Source: Gammaproteobacteria bacterium
Lineage (GTDB): Bacteria > Pseudomonadota > Gammaproteobacteria > UBA6429
NCBI GenBank assembly: GCA_003232015.1
Contig: QIKU01000264.1
Location: forward strand, 1-13,998
Length of the DNA stretch: 13,998 bases
Direction of reading: 5' to 3'
Positions within the stretch are counted from its first letter, which is position 1; each line of letters opens with the position of its first letter. A model generated the notes under the pieces. The model saw nothing but the letters and a program-made list of their open reading frames with translations. It did not search any database and was not told the origin of the DNA. Position numbers and translations under genes: made by a program. This document shows, one piece after another, positions 1-7,955 of the stretch.

Positions 1-275
1 TAAAACGTATGAAGCTTTTGCGTGACAACCTGGCACGCTATGAAGTATTTGTCGCAAAATACTATATGAATCGAAATGCGTTTTTAGCCGCCGTTAACCG
101 TGCTAAATACGTTATCCAGAACTACCCAAAAACAAAAGCCATCCCTGATGCTCTGGCAATCATGGTGCTGGGCTACCGGAAATTAGGCCTGAAAAACCTG
201 GAAAAAGATGCTTTACGGGTGTTGCAACTCAACCACCCCAATCATCCAGCCACTTTAGATGCGATGAAAAATTAA
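1..275 (+). CDS. bamD: Outer membrane assembly lipoprotein BamD, C-terminal part (5' end outside window)
   Basis: This is the last ~90 codons of BamD, the lipoprotein of the BAM complex that works with BamA to fold beta-barrel proteins into the outer membrane. The visible part reads as the final tetratricopeptide-type helices. The stretch around RYEVFVAKYYMNR, then AAVNRAKYVIQNYP and PDALAIMVLGYRKLGL, matches the conserved end of the family. The reading frame is open to the left edge (first full codon at position 3), so the methionine at 9 is internal and not a start. The lipobox and N-terminal repeats lie outside. It ends with TAA at 273-275 and converges on glnB across 37 nt in which I see no clear terminator hairpin. 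In Pseudomonas aeruginosa bamD (comL) also lies next to pilSR, so the neighbourhood looks conserved. Confidence 0.93.
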   Translation, partial: KRMKLLRDNLARYEVFVAKYYMNRNAFLAAVNRAKYVIQNYPKTKAIPDALAIMVLGYRKLGLKNLEKDALRVLQLNHPNHPATLDAMKN

Positions 276-312
276 GACAAGCCTGGCTAATCAGCAATCA
301 ATCTACTGTAAC

Positions 313-678
<366 letters not shown>

Positions 679-807
679 TCACAGATACTAATAGCCCAAA
701 CAGGCTTTACACACTATATTTAGACTAACCCTGTATTATTTTGCACAAAATTAAGTAAACTGAGATTAACTGCATTTTATTCGAATTACCATAGCTAAAT
801 AAGCCCC

Positions 808-820
808 TTAGCCCGGCTAA
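808..820. repeat. Short palindrome upstream of nadE
   Basis: TTAGCC-C-GGCTAA is a perfect inverted repeat around one central base. It overlaps the second of two GCTAAAT direct repeats (794-800 and 816-822), whose starts are 22 nt apart, about two helical turns. It lies ~110 nt before the nadE start. It could be a binding site for a repressor of NAD synthesis or merely chance in a small AT-rich spacer. It does not look like the NrtR box I know. Confidence 0.35.
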
Positions 821-921
821 ATCAAACGAACCTCAAACAAAAAATTGTTTTCAGCAAATTTCGATTGTATCTCGCAACTTTACACAGATTTTGGCAAAAT
901 GCCTTCTCCACTATCATTATC

Positions 922-925
922 AGGA
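922..925 (+). promoter_or_regulatory. Ribosome binding site fixing the nadE start
   Basis: AGGA lies 6 nt before the ATG at 932. It supports this start over the TTG at 845 that opens the same frame, because the 29 extra residues (MFSANFDC...) have no counterpart in known NadE proteins. Confidence 0.75.
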
Positions 926-931
926 AGCACA

Positions 932-1786
932 ATGGGCGCAAAAGCAATAACAGAAGAAGCAATTCGAGCAGAAATGAGGGTTCTGCCCAGCATTGATCCT
1001 GACTTTGAAATACAGCGCCGCATCGATTTTATAAAGCAAACACTCAAAAATACCGGACTCAGGCACCTTGTTCTGGGGATTAGCGGGGGTATTGATTCAT
1101 GCGTCTGTGGTCGGCTTGTGCAGCTTGCAGTTAATGCGTTAAATCAGGAGCAGCAACAAGAGCCGCACTATTCTTTTATTGCCGTGCGCCTGCCTTATAA
1201 TGTTCAAGCTGACGAAGATGATGCCCAACGTTCACTGCAATTTATTCAGGCCACTAAAAATATTTGTATCAATATTAAAACCAGCACCGATAGTATCCAT
1301 GATGAAACATTACGCGCATTAGAGGAGCAAGATATTTTATCCGACAACGCTTTCCACATTGATTTTGCCAAGGGTAATGTCAAAGCACGAGTACGAATGA
1401 TAGCTCAGTACAAAGTTGCCGGGCTGGTTGGTGGTTTAGTCGTGGGAACCGACCACTCGGCAGAAAATATTACCGGCTTTTTTACCAAATACGGTGATGG
1501 CGCCTGTGATTTAGCACCCTTGTTTGGCTTAAGTAAACGCCAGATCAGACAAATTGCATCAACCCTAGGCGCACCACAAACCCTTATTGATAAAACCCCG
1601 ACAGCCGATTTAGAATGTTTAGCCCCCGGAAAAGCCGATGAAGATGTACTTGGGCTCAGCTACACGCAAATAGACGACTTTCTCGAAGGTAAACCACTGA
1701 GTGCGGAGATTAAATCCCGTATTATCACAATTTACACCAAAACCCTGCATAAAAGGCAGCCCATACTCACCCTTTACAATGACTAG
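932..1786 (+). CDS. nadE: NH3-dependent NAD(+) synthetase
   Basis: The enzyme catalyses the last step of NAD synthesis: deamido-NAD + ATP + NH3 gives NAD + AMP + PPi. The 284-residue protein has the PP-loop ATP-binding motif SGGIDS at residues 51-56. It also has the conserved [12 protein letters not shown] (86-97), [19 protein letters not shown] (172-190) and KTPTADLE (221-228) segments of the E. coli-type enzyme. There is no N-terminal glutaminase (nitrilase) domain, so it must use free ammonia. The length is close to the E. coli protein (275 residues). The ATG start is backed by a good ribosome binding site and by family alignment from about residue 5. It is transcribed away from glnB. A hairpin at 1831-1855 follows and may end its transcript. 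Confidence 0.95.
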   Translation: MGAKAITEEAIRAEMRVLPSIDPDFEIQRRIDFIKQTLKNTGLRHLVLGISGGIDSCVCGRLVQLAVNALNQEQQQEPHYSFIAVRLPYNVQADEDDAQRSLQFIQATKNICINIKTSTDSIHDETLRALEEQDILSDNAFHIDFAKGNVKARVRMIAQYKVAGLVGGLVVGTDHSAENITGFFTKYGDGACDLAPLFGLSKRQIRQIASTLGAPQTLIDKTPTADLECLAPGKADEDVLGLSYTQIDDFLEGKPLSAEIKSRIITIYTKTLHKRQPILTLYND

Positions 1787-1830
1787 AAAGCCCCCTTTAA
1801 TTTAAAATAGCCATTAATTAACCGACTCAC

Positions 1831-1855
1831 TAGCCTTACGCTCCATATAAGGCTA
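1831..1855. terminator. Inverted repeat after nadE, possible terminator
   Basis: An 8-bp perfect inverted repeat (TAGCCTTA ... TAAGGCTA) with a 9-nt loop lies 45 nt after the nadE stop and 35 nt before the next gene. It is not followed by a run of T on either strand, so it is a poor intrinsic terminator. It could instead be a transcript-stabilising hairpin or an operator for the small gene downstream. Confidence 0.4.
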
Positions 1856-1889
1856 TGATTAATAAACAAATTATTACAATGCAAATACT

Positions 1890-2111
1890 ATGAATCTGAT
1901 CCGCTTACTCATTATTGTCGCTATTATCTGGCTGGCCTACCGTATGTGCCAGAACTGGCTAGCCAGTAAAACCATTGCCCATAAACAACAAAAAAATAAA
2001 CCGGATATAGAAAATATGGTGCAATGTTCAACCTGTGGTGTCCATATACCCGAACAGGAAGCGCTAAAACTGGGTAAACAATTTTTTTGTTGTAAAGCGC
2101 ATAAAAAATAA
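1890..2111 (+). CDS. Small membrane-anchored cysteine-rich protein, PP0621 family
   Basis: This is a 73-residue protein of unknown function. Residues 3-19 (LIRLLIIVAIIWLAYRM) form one hydrophobic segment, probably an inner-membrane anchor. A short basic linker follows, then a compact domain with Cys46-x-x-Cys49 (QCSTCGVHIPEQEAL) and a terminal FCCKAHKK carrying Cys67, Cys68 and His71. The spacing suggests a small zinc-ribbon-like metal site. The MVxCxxCGVHxPxxEAL pattern is what I know from the PP0621 family, often found beside pilS or bamD. Its ATG has no recognisable Shine-Dalgarno sequence. It is co-oriented with pilSR but separated from it by 163 nt of hairpin-rich DNA, so shared transcription is uncertain. 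The metal site and any link to pili are inference. Confidence 0.85.
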   Translation: MNLIRLLIIVAIIWLAYRMCQNWLASKTIAHKQQKNKPDIENMVQCSTCGVHIPEQEALKLGKQFFCCKAHKK

Positions 2112-2162
2112 AGTGGCAAAATCAATTATATATCATCAACGGAGTATCCAGCCCGCTGCCGA

Positions 2163-2235
2163 CCAAAGAGGAGAGCTCCGCCTCTCCCCTTTGGAAACCC
2201 CAACGGTTTTGTGCCCGCCGCAAGCGGACGGGGAC
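2163..2235. repeat. Tandem hairpin block (GC-rich palindromic element)
   Basis: Three stem-loops follow one another with almost no gap. The first (2163-2194) pairs CCAAAG and GGAGAG with CTCTCC and CTTTGG, giving 12 bp and one A/C mismatch around a 6-nt loop. The second (2195-2209) is AAACC-ccaac-GGTTT. The third (2211-2235) pairs GT, CCCG and CCG with CGG, CGGG and AC around a CAAG loop, with one bulged A and one G/G mismatch. The block is clearly richer in GC than the sequence on either side. It does not code for protein in any convincing frame. The layout resembles dispersed palindromic repeats of bacterial intergenic regions, but it could also be a structured leader RNA or a terminator region for the gene before it. 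Confidence 0.65.
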
Positions 2236-2249
2236 TTTAGATTAAAACA

Positions 2250-2267
2250 GTATCTTGCTTAAGATAC
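2250..2267. repeat. Perfect palindrome immediately upstream of pilS
   Basis: GTATCTT-gctt-AAGATAC is a 7-bp perfect inverted repeat with a 4-nt loop that ends only 7 nt before the pilS ATG. In the mRNA it would take the place where a Shine-Dalgarno sequence is expected, and none is visible. In DNA it could be a repressor or autoregulatory site. Confidence 0.6.
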
Positions 2268-2274
2268 CCTGTCT

Positions 2275-3954
2275 ATGGCAACAAAAAATACTTTTACTCT
2301 TAACCCGCCCACACTCAATGCGCAGGGAAACGATCAGCACATTGATGCGTGGAAACCACTCACCTATTTAAATATCTACCGCACCGCCCTTTCTGCTTTT
2401 TTTCTTTTTTTAGCCATTACCGAAATTACATTTCATCCGCTCGGCAGTGTCAATGAGGCCCTGTTTACTCAAACAAGCCTTTATTATCTTGTGGCTGCCT
2501 GCCTTTTCTGGATGATGATTCAATTAAAAAAACCCAACCAGCTAATACAAATTCACAGCAGCGTGCTGGTCGACTGCATTGCCATTTTACTATTAATGCA
2601 TGCGAGTGGTGGTATCCAGACAGGCTTAGGTACTCTGCTTCTTATTACTGTTGCCGGTAATAGTATGATCGTACCCTTTCGCTCAGCGCTTTACTTTGCA
2701 GCACTGGCCACCATTACCTTACTCGGGCACCAGCTATTTAGTCATTATATCCAGAACGAACCCACATCGGGCTATACCTATGCCGGTATTCTGGGTGTTA
2801 TCTTTTTTAGTGCTGCCATTATTTCACACAAGCTGTCGATTCGATTAAAAGAAAGTGAAGCACTCGCCGTTAAACGTGGCGTTGATCTGGCCAATATGGC
2901 TCAACTTACTGAGCATATTATTCAACGAATGCAAACCGGCATTCTGGTAATCGACAACGACAATGATATGCGGCTGATTAACGAGTCTGCATGGCATATG
3001 CTCGGCATGCCATCAACAAGCAGGCTGCCTAATCTTTCGGTTATTGTTCCAGAACTTGTGCAGCAAGTGGAGCAATGGCGAAAAAACACTGAGTTCACGC
3101 CACAAGTTATTCGCCCAACACCGCTGCACGCCAATGTCATGCCACGTTTTGCTAAAATCACACACGATAATAAATCAGGCATACTCATTTTTTTAGAAGA
3201 TACATCCGTAATGGCACAACAGGCACAGCATCTGCAACTCGCTGCGCTAGGTCGACTAACCGCGAGTATTGCACATGAAATAAGAAACCCGTTAGGGGCT
3301 ATTAGTCATGCTGGCCAGCTATTAGAAGAATCTGAAAATCTGGACAAACATGATAAACGGCTAACGCAAATTATTTTTGAACAGTCCGCTCGAATGAACA
3401 CCATCATTGAAAATATTATGCAACTCGGTCGGCGTGATCATTCACGGCCAGAAGTCTTTGAGCTGAAAAAATTCTTACAGACATTTGTAAATGGTTTTAT
3501 TGCCAGCCAGAATTTTGACAAGGAAACACAACATCTCCATGCCAATGAGAAAAATAAAGATGAAATTTCTATCGATATAAAACCTGCTGAGGTAAAAATT
3601 CGTTTTGATATTTCACATTTAGAACAAATATTAACAAACCTGTGTGAAAACGGTTTACGCCACAGTAAAGAACATTTAAACAATCCAAAAATAGAACTAC
3701 GTGGTGGCATTACCCCCGAGTTTAACCGTCCCTTTCTTGATATTATTGATCATGGCAGTGGCATGACAGCAGAAACTGCGCAACATATTTTTGAACCCTT
3801 TTTTACAACAGAACCCACCGGCAGTGGTTTAGGACTTTATATTTCAAGAGAACTGGCTGAATGCAATCAGGCGCGAATGAATTATATTCCTATTGCAACT
3901 GGCGGCAGTTGTTTTAGAATAACCTTCCAGGATCCCCGACGCAGTATAAGTTAA
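2275..3954 (+). CDS. pilS: Membrane sensor histidine kinase PilS
   Basis: This is the sensor kinase of the PilS-PilR system, which in Pseudomonas controls sigma-54-dependent transcription of the type IV pilin gene. The 559-residue protein begins with a ~30-residue cytoplasmic tail. Several membrane segments follow at roughly 37-55, 68-84, 97-109, 118-133, 137-155 and 168-185, as in the six-helix PilS sensor. A PAS-like region (~215-310, GILVIDNDNDMRLINESA) comes next. The H-box is ASIAHEIRNPLG, with His334 as the phosphorylation site. The N-box (LEQILTNLCENGLRHS), G1 (DHGSG, 492-496), F-box (FEPFF) and G2 (GSGLGL, 516-521) of the ATPase domain are intact. The ATG lacks a Shine-Dalgarno sequence, and an in-frame stop at 2260 prevents a longer version. 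Its TAA overlaps the pilR ATG by one base, suggesting translational coupling. Confidence 0.92.
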   Translation: MATKNTFTLNPPTLNAQGNDQHIDAWKPLTYLNIYRTALSAFFLFLAITEITFHPLGSVNEALFTQTSLYYLVAACLFWMMIQLKKPNQLIQIHSSVLVDCIAILLLMHASGGIQTGLGTLLLITVAGNSMIVPFRSALYFAALATITLLGHQLFSHYIQNEPTSGYTYAGILGVIFFSAAIISHKLSIRLKESEALAVKRGVDLANMAQLTEHIIQRMQTGILVIDNDNDMRLINESAWHMLGMPSTSRLPNLSVIVPELVQQVEQWRKNTEFTPQVIRPTPLHANVMPRFAKITHDNKSGILIFLEDTSVMAQQAQHLQLAALGRLTASIAHEIRNPLGAISHAGQLLEESENLDKHDKRLTQIIFEQSARMNTIIENIMQLGRRDHSRPEVFELKKFLQTFVNGFIASQNFDKETQHLHANEKNKDEISIDIKPAEVKIRFDISHLEQILTNLCENGLRHSKEHLNNPKIELRGGITPEFNRPFLDIIDHGSGMTAETAQHIFEPFFTTEPTGSGLGLYISRELAECNQARMNYIPIATGGSCFRITFQDPRRSIS

Positions 3955-5321
3955 TGAATAAAAAAACAAGCTTTAAAGCTCTTATTATTGATGATGAACC
4001 CGATATTCGTGAATTGCTGGATATTACTTTGTCACGCATGGACATTGACACGCAAACCGCAGAAGATATTACTCAGGCAAAAGCCTATCTTGCTGAATCT
4101 GACTTTGATCTGTGCTTAAGCGATATGAAACTACCGGATGGCAATGGCATTGATCTTGTTCGTCATATCTCTGAAAACTATCCTGAACTGCCTGTTGCCA
4201 TGATTACCGCGCACGGTAATATGGAGTCAGCTATCGAGGCACTTAAAGCCGGTGCTTTTGATTTTGTATCCAAGCCCGTTGATTTAAAAATACTGCGCAA
4301 TCTGGTTTCAAGTGCGCTTGAACTTAAAAATAAAACATCAGACAAAGTAATTCACTCAGAGCAGGCGCTGTTGGGAAAATCTGCCATTATTGAAAATACT
4401 CGAAAAACTATTATTAAACTGGCACGAAGTCAGGCTCCAGTTTATGTAAGTGGTGAATCCGGTTCAGGTAAAGAACTGGCCGCAAGACTTATCCACGACA
4501 ATGGGCCACGAAAAGCCCAGTCCTTTGTACCGGTAAACTGTGGTGCCATCCCGACTGACCTGGTTGAGAGCGAATTTTTTGGCCACAAAAAAGGCAGCTT
4601 TACCGGCGCCACCAACGATAAAACCGGGCTATTTCAGGCTGCGGACGGCGGTACACTTTTTTTAGATGAAGTTGCTGACCTACCCTTAGCCATGCAAGTT
4701 AAACTATTGCGTGCTATACAGGAAAAAGCCATTCGCCCCATTGGGCATCAAACTGAAATACCTGTTAATGTCCGTATTTTAAGTGCAACACATAAAAACC
4801 TGCAGCAACTGGTTGAAGCAGGTGAGTTTCGTCAGGATTTATTTTACCGCATTAATGTGATTGAATTAAAAGTACCTTCACTGCGAGAACATACTGATGA
4901 CATCCCCTTACTTGCACAACATATTCTGCGAAAGATTGCCAAAGAATGGCAAACCGATGTTGTTAAATTATCCAACACCGCAATAAAGTCGTTACAGGCT
5001 TATTCCTTTCCTGGGAATGTACGTGAGCTGGAAAATATTCTTGAACGCGCAATGACTCTCTTTGAAGGTAATACAATTTCAGTCGATGATTTGCAGCTTC
5101 CGGAGAGCTCACCTCTAAAAAATTCACACCAGCAAGATTCAAGCCAGAAAGATATAAGCCTGATTAACTTAAGCCTTGACCCTGCATTACTTAACACGGA
5201 AAAGAAAGCCATTATAAAAGCGCTGGAACAAACAAAATACAATAAAACAGCAGCGGCAAAAGTACTAGGGATTACTTTCAGAGCACTACGTTATCGAATT
5301 AAAAAACTTGGTATCGAGTAA
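3954..5321 (+). CDS. pilR: Sigma-54-dependent response regulator PilR
   Basis: This 455-residue NtrC-family activator is the cognate partner of PilS. The receiver domain (1-120) has the acidic pair Asp13/Asp14, the phospho-acceptor Asp57 (CLSDMKLPDG), Thr85 and Lys107. The AAA+ domain has Walker A GESGSGKE (167-174), the sigma-54 contact loop as GSFTGA (214-219), Walker B GGTLFLDEV (232-240) and the arginine-finger segment EFRQDLFYR (291-299). The C-terminal Fis-type helix-turn-helix (415-455) ends in NKTAAAKVLGITFRALRYRIKKLGIE, typical of PilR. The Ser in place of Ala in the GAFTGA loop is a known variant that should still work. The start overlaps the pilS stop. The pilA target is not in the window. 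The gene converges on gspN across 41 nt without an obvious terminator. Confidence 0.94.
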   Translation: MNKKTSFKALIIDDEPDIRELLDITLSRMDIDTQTAEDITQAKAYLAESDFDLCLSDMKLPDGNGIDLVRHISENYPELPVAMITAHGNMESAIEALKAGAFDFVSKPVDLKILRNLVSSALELKNKTSDKVIHSEQALLGKSAIIENTRKTIIKLARSQAPVYVSGESGSGKELAARLIHDNGPRKAQSFVPVNCGAIPTDLVESEFFGHKKGSFTGATNDKTGLFQAADGGTLFLDEVADLPLAMQVKLLRAIQEKAIRPIGHQTEIPVNVRILSATHKNLQQLVEAGEFRQDLFYRINVIELKVPSLREHTDDIPLLAQHILRKIAKEWQTDVVKLSNTAIKSLQAYSFPGNVRELENILERAMTLFEGNTISVDDLQLPESSPLKNSHQQDSSQKDISLINLSLDPALLNTEKKAIIKALEQTKYNKTAAAKVLGITFRALRYRIKKLGIE

Positions 5322-5362
5322 CAAAATCAACCTGACATCGGAAAGATCAACAGACCTTAAAC

Positions 5363-6202
5363 TTACCAGTTTCTTAACTTGTCTTTAGATTTATAACGGT
5401 ACTTGCCGGTTGCATCGCGCTGCCCAAGAAAACGTAAACCATTTTGCAAATCTTTGGAAGCACTGTTTCTTGCACCTAAGCCAAGATTGACTGAATAAAG
5501 ACCATTACCTTTTATTTTAACATTCCCGTCAAGTATCAATGGACCGCCCTGATCGGTTAACACAAACTGACTACCGGAAAGTTGTGGTGAAGCCTGAATT
5601 AGAATATCCCCATACTCAATGCGTTGCGGAGAAACCAGCCGCGCTTTAGATACAACAATTCGTGCTTTCAGGTTAATGCGATTTCCTTTTACAAGCGATA
5701 AAGAGTCGATATGCATATTTACATCACCGCCAAACCGCGCAGGTAAACCATACATTAGAGGTGCGAGTGAATCTACCGGAAATGCAGCAGTGAAGTTATC
5801 AACACTAATATCCCCAAAAACTGAAATAGCAACGGTTCCTGAGCCGGACAGCATGCTGGCAGAAGACTGTTGGTTGTTGATCTTTAGATAAACACTGAGT
5901 TCACCAAATAACAAAGGGAGTAACTTCAAATTCCAGTCCAGTTGGCCAATATTTATTCCTGAGATATGCACAGCACTGGCACTACCCGACCAAACCGTTC
6001 CCGTGACAGAGGTAAACTGAAGTTGCCTGTTTAACTGTGGATTATTCTTAATAAATGAAAAACCAACACTTGCAGGTAAAGTTACAACTAAAAATACAAA
6101 ATATGAAATAACCGCGAATACCGTATAACGTATATATCGACGCTTTAGTTTACGCTTACGTCGCTTACTGCTACGCGATGCTTTTGATTTTAAACCAATC
6201 AT
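5363..6202 (-). CDS. gspN: Type II secretion system protein GspN
   Basis: This is an accessory inner-membrane component of type II secretion, present in only part of the known systems. The 279-residue protein has a very basic cytoplasmic N-terminus (KASRSSKRRKRKLKRR) and one membrane helix at about residues 25-45. The rest is a periplasmic beta-rich domain with the family's VTGTVWSGSA motif (66-75) followed by LDWNLKLLPLLFGEL. Length is near the usual 250-280. Its ATG overlaps the gspM stop by 4 nt (ATGA), so it is the last gene of the gsp operon in this window. Its exact role is not settled in the family. It is thought to sit near the GspC-GspL-GspM platform. Confidence 0.85.
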   Translation of the reverse strand: MIGLKSKASRSSKRRKRKLKRRYIRYTVFAVISYFVFLVVTLPASVGFSFIKNNPQLNRQLQFTSVTGTVWSGSASAVHISGINIGQLDWNLKLLPLLFGELSVYLKINNQQSSASMLSGSGTVAISVFGDISVDNFTAAFPVDSLAPLMYGLPARFGGDVNMHIDSLSLVKGNRINLKARIVVSKARLVSPQRIEYGDILIQASPQLSGSQFVLTDQGGPLILDGNVKIKGNGLYSVNLGLGARNSASKDLQNGLRFLGQRDATGKYRYKSKDKLRNW

Positions 6203-6687
6203 GGCGCTTCCATATAAACAGTTATATTCACTCGGCCAACCGTTGGCATCCTGTCAACTGTTAATTTATTCACAATAACGCCGCTTTTTGTTATTAATTG
6301 ATCCAGCCAGTTTATAACATTATCAAAAGGCACATTATCCATCGATACACGTAAATTATTTTCACTGTCTGCTTTTATATTAAGCGCATTTGCCAGGCCA
6401 TTTCTTTTTGCTGCGGTATTAATCAGATTATTCAGGAACTGCTTGCCAGGTTGTGCAACCATTGCTCCACTTCCCCGAAGCTTTCTAATTTCGGTTGCTT
6501 GAACCTGCATTGTCAAAAATTGATTTCTTTGAGATTTCACCCTCATATTCATGTTATCCAGACTGGCAGAAAAAGGTTTCCAGGCAAACTGATACGGTAT
6601 AACCAGAGCCAACAGCACAGCAGCAACAATAACCAGATTACGCTCACGCGACTCAAGCCCATTAAGATATTCTTTAACTACTTTCAT
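6199..6687 (-). CDS. gspM: Type II secretion system protein GspM
   Basis: GspM is a bitopic inner-membrane protein that pairs with GspL in the assembly platform and helps link the ATPase to pseudopilus growth. The 162-residue protein has a short cytoplasmic part with the conserved LESRERNLV pattern. One transmembrane helix lies at about 17-32 (NLVIVAAVLLALVIPY), followed by a coiled-coil-like stretch and a small periplasmic ferredoxin-like domain (~95-160). The ATG at 6687 overlaps the gspL stop by 4 nt and has a GGAGG-like site upstream. The family is poorly conserved in sequence, so the call rests on topology, size and position between gspL and gspN. Confidence 0.88.
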   Translation of the reverse strand: MKVVKEYLNGLESRERNLVIVAAVLLALVIPYQFAWKPFSASLDNMNMRVKSQRNQFLTMQVQATEIRKLRGSGAMVAQPGKQFLNNLINTAAKRNGLANALNIKADSENNLRVSMDNVPFDNVINWLDQLITKSGVIVNKLTVDRMPTVGRVNITVYMEAP

Positions 6688-7955
6688 AAACCTGGCCTCC
6701 TGATTTCCAGACGGCTGACAACTTTATCTTTATTTTGTGATGCCGACTTAATCTCGACTTTCATCCCTGCACGCTCAGACAACGTCTTTTCTAACTGATT
6801 TAACGCAGCAAAATTTCTTAAGTCTGATTCAATATCGATACGGCCATTCTGGTAACGTAACGATTTTATCAGTAACCCAGGCGTTGAGCGTAAAATGGGC
6901 GCAACCTGAGTCAACATTACAGATAAACTTGACTGACTATTCCCTGTGCGGCTTTGGAGCGCATTAAGTTTCTGCTGCATTTGAGCTGGGGCATTAACTA
7001 TACGTTTGGCCTGAGGAAAAGTTCTTTTGTACAGCTGTTCCATTTTAGTTGTTAACTTCTGGCTTTCATTACTTAATGAAACATAGTTAACAATCTTTGT
7101 TGTCACGTTTAAAAATAAAACCGCCGCTAACAACATAGCAGCAGGGTACCATTTTCGCAGATGACCTTTAACCCTTTCTTTTCGGCTAAATTCTCCAAAA
7201 AGCAAATTAACCGGTGCCTCATAATCAAAATGTTCCGCCAGCCAAATTAGGCTGTCGTTTTCAAAATTATTAACATGCAACTCGATACCGGAATCAAGAC
7301 TAAAGTCATTCGTATTAATATTTATATCACGACAATCAATAATATTAATTCGTTCAGGTGTCACACCTTCGGCATCACTTATTGTGGTGCTTAATAATTG
7401 ATTTAGATTACTGTGATCAACAGCAAAACCTGCATGCACACCAGTGCGAACAACCGAACGAGTATCTTCCAGTAATATAGTCCAGGTACCAATGCTGGTT
7501 GACAATGCCAACGTGTCTGGCAGCATCACATCAACACGTAAACCAAGCTCATCACAAATATCACTCCAACGCTGCATGCATTCGCGGTTAACAACCGCAA
7601 CCACATATTGGTTGTTACCGTAGCGCGGTCCAAGCACAAAATGCAAATCACTGACATCATCAATCAGTTGATCTTCTAAAGCGAATGGAAGTGCTGCCAG
7701 TAAGCGCTGTTTATTCTGGCCGGGTAAACTGACTTCAGCAACAACAACGTCTTCTCCGGGTACAATAACAATAACCCGCGCATCACGTGCAGCTTTAGCG
7801 GCAGAAGAGAGCGGCCCCTTTATTAAGGTACCGAGAGGCTTGCCATTATTACACAATACCCAACGGCCATGTGCCGAGCCAGGTTCCAGTTCGTTATCCA
7901 GACGGGCATTGTTCTGCCGAGTAGAATCTAAAAAAATAAACAGCTCGCGTGCCAT
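6684..7955 (-). CDS. gspL: Type II secretion system protein GspL
   Basis: GspL recruits the GspE ATPase to the inner membrane. The 423-residue protein has a large cytoplasmic actin-like domain (~1-260) with the familiar PGEDVVVAEVSLPGQNKQRLLAALPFALEDQLIDD segment (66-100). A single transmembrane helix follows at ~270-288 (PAAMLLAAVLFLNVTTKIV), and then a periplasmic ferredoxin-like domain that contacts GspM. Length is close to that of other GspL proteins (~400). The ATG directly follows the TAA of gspK (TAAATG), with GGAGA about 6-7 nt upstream inside the end of gspK, so translation is probably coupled. Its stop overlaps the gspM start. Confidence 0.93.
   Translation of the reverse strand: MARELFIFLDSTRQNNARLDNELEPGSAHGRWVLCNNGKPLGTLIKGPLSSAAKAARDARVIVIVPGEDVVVAEVSLPGQNKQRLLAALPFALEDQLIDDVSDLHFVLGPRYGNNQYVVAVVNRECMQRWSDICDELGLRVDVMLPDTLALSTSIGTWTILLEDTRSVVRTGVHAGFAVDHSNLNQLLSTTISDAEGVTPERINIIDCRDININTNDFSLDSGIELHVNNFENDSLIWLAEHFDYEAPVNLLFGEFSRKERVKGHLRKWYPAAMLLAAVLFLNVTTKIVNYVSLSNESQKLTTKMEQLYKRTFPQAKRIVNAPAQMQQKLNALQSRTGNSQSSLSVMLTQVAPILRSTPGLLIKSLRYQNGRIDIESDLRNFAALNQLEKTLSERAGMKVEIKSASQNKDKVVSRLEIRRPGL

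Noticed and set aside
276..312. Terminator between bamD and glnB
   Set aside because: Only 3-4 bp complementarities are present, with no T-run.
741..770. TTGCAC with a -10-like ATTAAC as a nadE promoter
   Set aside because: The -10 half matches the consensus too poorly to support a promoter call in AT-rich DNA.
845..931. N-terminal extension of NadE from the TTG at 845
   Set aside because: The 29 extra residues have no family counterpart, and the ATG at 932 has a well spaced AGGA.
1879..1893. Four-codon ORF (MQIL) whose TGA overlaps the ATG of the small gene
   Set aside because: Too short to judge, no ribosome binding site, and likely chance.
1937..2125. Minus-strand open frame opposite the PP0621-like gene
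   Set aside because: It lies antisense within a gene whose translation shows a recognisable family pattern. It has no ribosome binding site or domain.
4593..4610. GSFTGA instead of GAFTGA in PilR as a loss of sigma-54 contact
   Set aside because: The Ser variant is known in functional NtrC-family activators. The other catalytic motifs are intact.
5322..5362. Bidirectional terminator between pilR and gspN
   Set aside because: No hairpin with a T-run could be found in this gap on either strand.
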